Assembly (NCBI GenBank): GCA_031293105.1
Contig: JAUMSA010000096.1
Coordinates: 1 to 9,065, forward strand
Direction of reading: 5' to 3'
DNA from: Butyricicoccus sp.
Lineage (GTDB): Bacteria > Bacillota > Clostridia > Oscillospirales > Butyricicoccaceae
Length of the DNA: 9,065 bases
Numbering within the stretch: the stretch's first letter is position 1; each line of letters opens with the position of its first letter. The notes beneath the pieces are model-generated. The model saw nothing but the letters and a program-made list of their open reading frames with translations. It was not told the origin of the DNA and ran no database searches. The translations under genes were made by a program, and so were the position numbers. This document shows, piece by piece, positions 5,517-9,065 of this stretch.

Positions 5517-7013
5517 ATGAATGAAGTAATCATGGAGCTCAAGAATATCACCAAATATTTCCCCGGCGTTGTTGCACTGGATAACATGTCGTTTACAGTG
5601 CGCAAGGGTATGGTACATGGACTCATCGGCGAAAACGGCGCCGGCAAGTCCACCCTGATTAAGGTTTTTACCGGCGTTAACCAGCCGGATAAAGGTGAAA
5701 TCCTCATTGATGGCAAGCAGGTACATTTGACCAACCCGATGGTCGCAAAAGCGGCTGGCGTGGGCTGTGTTTATCAGGAACTGAATATCGTACAGGAACT
5801 GAATGTAACCGACAACCTGTTCATCAATTACTATAAGAAAAAGGGCATCCTGCTCGACTACAAGGCAATGCACAAGCGTGCGGCTGAGATTATGGAAGAT
5901 CTGGGCCAGCCGGTTGATCCCCGGACCGAATGCTCCAAGTTGGGCATCGGCGTACAGCAGACCATTGAGATCGGCAAGTCCATCCTGTCGGATGCGCGAC
6001 TGATTATCATGGACGAACCGACATCCGCACTGTCCGAATCCGAGGTCAATCAGTTGTTCAAGACCATTGAAAAGCTGAAGAATAAGGGTATTTCGATTAT
6101 CTTCGTTTCGCATAAGCTGGAAGAAATCTTCGAATGCTGCGATGATATCACGGTTATGCGTGACGGCCAGTGGATTTCCACCACTCCGGTTAAGGATATG
6201 ACCAAGGACCTGCTCATCTCCCACATGGTAGGCCGTAGCTTGGACAATCTGTTCCCGAAGGAAGTTGCCGAAAAGCGGGGCGAAATGCTTCGCGTGGAGC
6301 ACCTCAACAGCGCAGGCGTTCTGCATGATGTTAGCTTTAAGGCTTATGGCGGTCAGGTACTCGGCTTCTCCGGCTTGGTTGGTGCCGGCCGCACCGAGAC
6401 CATGCGTGCGATCTTTGGCGCAGACCCCAAGGATTCGGGCGACATCTACTTAAACGGTGAAAAGGTTGAAATCACCTGTCCGAAGGACGCAATCGAGCAT
6501 AAGATCGCCTTCCTCACTGAGGACCGCAAGGGCGAGGGCCTGATTCTGGACTTCTCGGTTATGAACAACCTGCATCTGGCAACCATTGACCGCGACCGTA
6601 AGGGCTTGTTCCTGGATTCGAGTAAGCACCGCAAAATCGCGGAAGAAAATGTGGCAACTTACCGCATCAAGACCCCGTCGTTGGATACGCCGGTCGGCAC
6701 ACTGTCCGGTGGTAACCAGCAGAAGGTCGTTATCGGCAAATGGGTTAACACGAACGCGGATATTTACATTTTCGACGAGCCAACCCGCGGTATCGACGTT
6801 GGCGCGAAGATCGAAGTTTACAATGTTATGAACAGCCTGGTCAAGCAGGGTAAGTGCGTAATCATGGTATCCTCGGAACTGCCCGAGATCCTTGGCATGA
6901 GCGACCGTGTCATCGTTATGCGCCATGGTCATATTATGGCAGAGATCGAGCGCGGCTCGGAGCACTTTAACCAGGAAGACATCATGAAGGCTGCATGGGG
7001 AGGTACACTGTAA
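5517..7013 (+). CDS. Sugar ABC transporter ATP-binding protein, tandem-domain RbsA/MglA type
   Basis: 498 residues with two ATPase domains, the standard RbsA/XylG/MglA size. Domain 1: Walker A GENGAGKST (38-46), Q-loop Gln87, signature LGIGVQQ (142-148), Walker B LIIMDEP (Asp166, Glu167), H-loop His199. Domain 2: a degenerate Walker A GLVGAGRTE (286-294) without the Lys, a canonical signature LSGGNQQ (396-402) and Walker B IYIFDEP (Asp420, Glu421). The asymmetric second Walker A is normal for this family. It powers import through the permease. The start is uncertain: ATG 5517 gives the family's usual N terminus (MELKNITKYFPG begins 5 residues in) but has only a weak GGTGA/AGGA upstream; ATG 5493 and ATG 5532 are alternatives. 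It follows the binding-protein gene after an attenuator-like double hairpin, and its stop overlaps the permease start by one base. Confidence 0.93.
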   Translation: MNEVIMELKNITKYFPGVVALDNMSFTVRKGMVHGLIGENGAGKSTLIKVFTGVNQPDKGEILIDGKQVHLTNPMVAKAAGVGCVYQELNIVQELNVTDNLFINYYKKKGILLDYKAMHKRAAEIMEDLGQPVDPRTECSKLGIGVQQTIEIGKSILSDARLIIMDEPTSALSESEVNQLFKTIEKLKNKGISIIFVSHKLEEIFECCDDITVMRDGQWISTTPVKDMTKDLLISHMVGRSLDNLFPKEVAEKRGEMLRVEHLNSAGVLHDVSFKAYGGQVLGFSGLVGAGRTETMRAIFGADPKDSGDIYLNGEKVEITCPKDAIEHKIAFLTEDRKGEGLILDFSVMNNLHLATIDRDRKGLFLDSSKHRKIAEENVATYRIKTPSLDTPVGTLSGGNQQKVVIGKWVNTNADIYIFDEPTRGIDVGAKIEVYNVMNSLVKQGKCVIMVSSELPEILGMSDRVIVMRHGHIMAEIERGSEHFNQEDIMKAAWGGTL

Positions 7014-8059
7014 TGGATGCTACGAAAAAGAAATCGACGTTCAAGGACATTATCGGTAAATTAGGGCCGCTGCTTGCCCTTGTAATCCTGTGTATCGCGC
7101 TAGGTATCGCAACCGGCGGTACATTCTTCTCGGCTGCGAACATCTCCAACCTGTTCCGTCAGGTGCCGATCGTTGCACTGATGGCCGTTGGTATGCTGTG
7201 TGTCATCTTGCTTGGTGGTATCGACCTGTCGGCCGGTTCGCTGCTGGCAATCGGCTGTATGGCTTCCGGCGTTATGATGCAGAAGTTCTTTGATGCGGAT
7301 ACGGTAGTCAACTCCATCATCCTGATCCTCATCTGCTTGGCTGTTTCCACCCTGTGCGGCGTCATCAACGGCCTGCTGCTGACCAAGCTGCATCTGCCTC
7401 ACCCCTTCATCGCTACCCTGGGTATGAAGAACATCTGCCGTGGTGTTGCACTGCTGATCTCGGGTTCTGCCGCAATCGCAGGCTTCCCGAAGGCAACCCT
7501 GATCATCGGCGCAAAGGACGTATTCTCGGTCAAGCTCGGCGCTTGGGGCAACTTCGCTCTGCCGGTTTCGTTCCTGCTGACTGTTATCGTATTCGTTATC
7601 ATGCACATCTTCCTGAGCCGCACGGCTCTGGGTCGCAAGATCTACTCCTTCGGCGGTAACGCAGAAGCGGCTCGTCTGGCTGGTATCAACACCGACAACG
7701 TACAGATCTTCTGCTACGGTATGTCCGGCTTCATGTGCGGCCTGGCAGGCGTTATCTACATCGGCCGTCTGAACTCTGCGGTTCCGCTGGCATCGCAGGA
7801 AGGCGACCTGGACGCGATCGCATCCTGTATCATCGGCGGCGCTTCGTTCCTCGGTGGTAAGGGTAACGTTTGGGGCACCCTGATTGGTGCGTTCATGATT
7901 CAGGTTATCCGTAACGGCTGTAACCTGCTAGGCGTTTCGTCCGACCTGCAGCAGATCGTCATCGGCGCTATCATCATCATCGCGGTATTCATCGACGTAG
8001 TTCGTACCGCAATGGAAGCAAAGGCAAAGCGTCTGGCGGTTGCCAAGGAAAACGGCTAA
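7013..8059 (+). CDS. Sugar ABC transporter permease, RbsC family
   Basis: 348 residues of the BPD_transp_2 family, with about eight to ten membrane helices. Hallmarks are GGIDLSAGSLLA (68-79), the TLGMKNICRGVALLISGS stretch (135-152), the cytoplasmic coupling loop with GNAEAARLAGI (215-225), and the C-terminal block IASCIIGGASFLGGKGNVWG (269-288) followed by LQQIVIGAIIIIAVFID. A single permease gene implies a homodimer, as in ribose and inositol importers. The ATG overlaps the ATPase stop (TAATG), and GGGGAGG (6997-7003) lies 9 nt before it inside the ATPase reading frame, so the two are translationally coupled. An in-frame ATG 18 nt upstream contains that ribosome binding site and is rejected as the start. 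It is the last gene before a strong terminator. The order binding protein-ATPase-permease matches ibpA-iatA-iatP of Caulobacter. Confidence 0.94.
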   Translation: MDATKKKSTFKDIIGKLGPLLALVILCIALGIATGGTFFSAANISNLFRQVPIVALMAVGMLCVILLGGIDLSAGSLLAIGCMASGVMMQKFFDADTVVNSIILILICLAVSTLCGVINGLLLTKLHLPHPFIATLGMKNICRGVALLISGSAAIAGFPKATLIIGAKDVFSVKLGAWGNFALPVSFLLTVIVFVIMHIFLSRTALGRKIYSFGGNAEAARLAGINTDNVQIFCYGMSGFMCGLAGVIYIGRLNSAVPLASQEGDLDAIASCIIGGASFLGGKGNVWGTLIGAFMIQVIRNGCNLLGVSSDLQQIVIGAIIIIAVFIDVVRTAMEAKAKRLAVAKENG

Positions 8060-8075
8060 TCCCACGTACATGTAC

Positions 8076-8109
8076 AGAAAGGCAACCCTTCTGGGTTGCC
8101 TTTCTTTTT
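8076..8109 (+). terminator. Strong intrinsic terminator of the iolG-ABC operon
   Basis: AGAAAGGCAACCC (8076-8088) pairs perfectly with GGGTTGCCTTTCT (8093-8105) around a TTCT loop: 13 bp, followed by further Ts to 8109. It lies 16 nt after the permease stop. Confidence 0.93.
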
Positions 8110-8129
8110 GACAAAGGAGGGGTTTCGGT

Positions 8130-8306
8130 ATGGCGCGTCCCCCAAAGGGCTGGCCGGGCATGGTGTGCCGGGCCATCGCCGTCCTGCTGGCGGCCATTCT
8201 ACTGTCTGGGGTGTGGATGCTGATTCGCGAGTGTAACACCATGGGCATTGTGAATCGCACCGATGCGGTCACCCAGATGCAGCAGGCCCGGGCCGGCGAG
8301 CAATAA
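8130..8306 (+). CDS. Small single-span membrane protein, 58 residues, unknown function
   Basis: ATG at 8130 with a strong AAAGGAGGGG (8114-8123) upstream and TAA at 8304-8306. The protein starts with a basic, Pro-rich head (MARPPKGWPG), has one hydrophobic helix at about residues 15-32 (AIAVLLAAILLSGVWMLI), then a polar tail (RECNTMGIVNR...QQARAGEQ), so a single span with the N terminus inside is likely; an uncleaved signal anchor would look the same. Codon use is GC-rich and unlike the biased operon genes. It begins 20 nt after the operon terminator and ends directly at another terminator, so it depends on read-through or on a promoter inside the end of the permease gene; I found no convincing one. 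I do not recognise a family. Confidence 0.7.
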   Translation: MARPPKGWPGMVCRAIAVLLAAILLSGVWMLIRECNTMGIVNRTDAVTQMQQARAGEQ

Positions 8307-8342
8307 AAAAGCCAATCGCATGATAATGCGATTGGCTTTTTT
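8305..8342. terminator. Bidirectional intrinsic terminator between the small ORF and the TrhA-like gene
   Basis: GCCAATCGCAT (8311-8321) pairs perfectly with ATGCGATTGGC (8326-8336) around a GATA loop. It is flanked by six As (8305-8310) and six Ts (8337-8342), so it terminates from either side. The small ORF's stop codon runs into the A-tract. Confidence 0.94.
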
Positions 8343-8375
8343 GGAAAGAGTGTGCAGATATCAGGTGTCAAAATT

Positions 8376-9026
8376 TTAGATAACAAAGAAAAAGACCAAA
8401 AGATAATGGCACAGGCTGCCGGCTAGCACAAACAGATGGAACAGGTCGTGGAAGTTCAGGTCCGGATGGAGGTTAGGCCGCTTGGCGATATAAACCACGC
8501 CGCCGATCGTATACGAAAGGCCGCCAGCTGCCAGCAGGGCGATGGCTGGGAGCGGCATGGACAGAACCACATCAAAATCGACCACAATTGCCCAGCCCAA
8601 AATCAGATACAGGGCGGTGCCGAGCAGGCGGGGAGCGTCAATCCATAGGAGCTTGATGGCAATGCCGAGCAGCGCGATGGCCCAAATGGCCGCCGTAAAG
8701 TAAAAGGACTGGGGGCGCGCCATGAATTTGAGCAAAATCGGGGTATAGCTGCCCGCAATTAAGACATAGATCATGCTGTGATCGAGCTTTTTCAGCATCC
8801 GCAGCACCGATTCGCCGCTGACCGAAAAATGATAATAACTGCTCGCCGCATACAAGGCGATGAGGGACAGGCAAAACAAGGTGACGGACAGCAGGGTCAC
8901 ACCGTTCGCCCCGACCCAGAGCATCCGCAGCAGCATGATACCCAAGCCGACCCCAGAGAGTACAGCGCCGATAAAGTGCGAATAGCTGGAAAAAGGCTCC
9001 CGCGCTTTGAGGAAAAGATGTGGCAT
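8376..9026 (-). CDS. trhA: Haemolysin III / TrhA family (PAQR-like) membrane protein
   Basis: 216 residues with seven predicted membrane helices, the usual HlyIII size. The metal-site motifs of the PAQR superfamily are present: SSYYH (Ser62/Ser63 to His66), LDHSMIYVLIAGSYTP (Asp82, His83), HDLFHLFVLAGSLCHY (His193, Asp194, His197, His207). Members are integral membrane proteins with a buried metal site; a role in membrane fluidity or lipid homeostasis is proposed, and the haemolysin name comes from an early assay. An in-frame ATG at 9041 overlaps the ribosome binding site TGGAGGTG (9033-9040), so the ATG at 9026, 6 nt after it, is chosen. It faces the iolG operon across a bidirectional terminator, and nothing links it to sugar metabolism. 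Its promoter lies outside the window or in the last 25 nt. Confidence 0.93.
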   Translation of the reverse strand: MPHLFLKAREPFSSYSHFIGAVLSGVGLGIMLLRMLWVGANGVTLLSVTLFCLSLIALYAASSYYHFSVSGESVLRMLKKLDHSMIYVLIAGSYTPILLKFMARPQSFYFTAAIWAIALLGIAIKLLWIDAPRLLGTALYLILGWAIVVDFDVVLSMPLPAIALLAAGGLSYTIGGVVYIAKRPNLHPDLNFHDLFHLFVLAGSLCHYLLVFFFVI

Positions 9027-9032
9027 AGAAAA

Positions 9033-9040
9033 CACCTCCA
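9033..9040 (-). promoter_or_regulatory. Ribosome binding site of the TrhA-like gene
   Basis: TGGAGGTG on the minus strand, 6 nt before the ATG at 9026. It decides the start against the upstream in-frame ATG at 9039-9041, which overlaps this site. Confidence 0.82.
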
Positions 9041-9065
9041 TATGGTTTTGAAAACTATGTTGTAT

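Noticed and set aside
8108..8113. Perfect -35 hexamer TTGACA just before the small ORF
   Set aside because: No -10-like sequence lies 16-18 nt downstream, and any start of transcription would fall inside the ORF; it arises from the terminator T-run plus ACA.
1..9065. Search for CRISPR repeats, insertion-sequence ends, tRNA/rRNA, toxin-antitoxin or phage genes
   Set aside because: None seen: no regularly spaced direct repeats, no transposase or integrase frames, and all long genes are explained by metabolism, transport or the TrhA family.

Overview
The window reads as chromosomal DNA of a Gram-positive, anaerobic Firmicute, most likely a gut Clostridia/Oscillospiraceae-type bacterium. This is inferred from strong AGGAGG ribosome binding sites, a Gram-positive-style lipoprotein signal with a Ser/Gly-rich linker on the solute-binding protein, moderately GC-rich genes beside AT-rich control regions, and many compact intrinsic terminators. 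Taxonomy is not proven by anything here.

Layout. 1-1240 (+): the 3' end of a zinc-type alcohol dehydrogenase, then a TIM-barrel sugar epimerase/isomerase, closed by a bidirectional terminator. 1282-2463 (-): an MFS sugar transporter with its own promoter. 2464-3139: a long AT-rich divergent control region with a promoter on each strand, a perfect 12-bp inverted repeat around the MFS promoter, and a structured leader ahead of the next operon. 3140-8059 (+): an operon of an inositol 2-dehydrogenase-like oxidoreductase (iolG), a sugar-binding lipoprotein, a double-domain sugar ABC ATPase and a one-component sugar permease, ending in a strong terminator. 8130-8306 (+): a 58-residue single-span membrane protein squeezed between two terminators. 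8376-9026 (-): a haemolysin III/TrhA (PAQR-like) membrane protein, apparently unrelated.

How the genes may work together. The binding protein, ATPase and permease would import a sugar or cyclitol, in the same gene order as the Caulobacter inositol transporter. The IolG-like enzyme would oxidise it. The dehydrogenase and the epimerase at the left edge correspond in family to IolM and IolO of the alternative inositol pathway described in Thermotoga maritima (IolG-IolM-IolN-IolO), not to the Bacillus iolBCDE route. This is the main biological hypothesis. An IolN-like hydrolase is not in the window, and another substrate such as a rare ketohexose or allose remains possible.

The locus is rich in RNA structure. 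Every long gene junction of the two catabolic gene sets carries one or more stable hairpins, suggesting expression tuning between cistrons. I see no CRISPR array, insertion sequence, tRNA, rRNA or defence system. The window is mostly an ordinary catabolic locus with interesting regulatory architecture.
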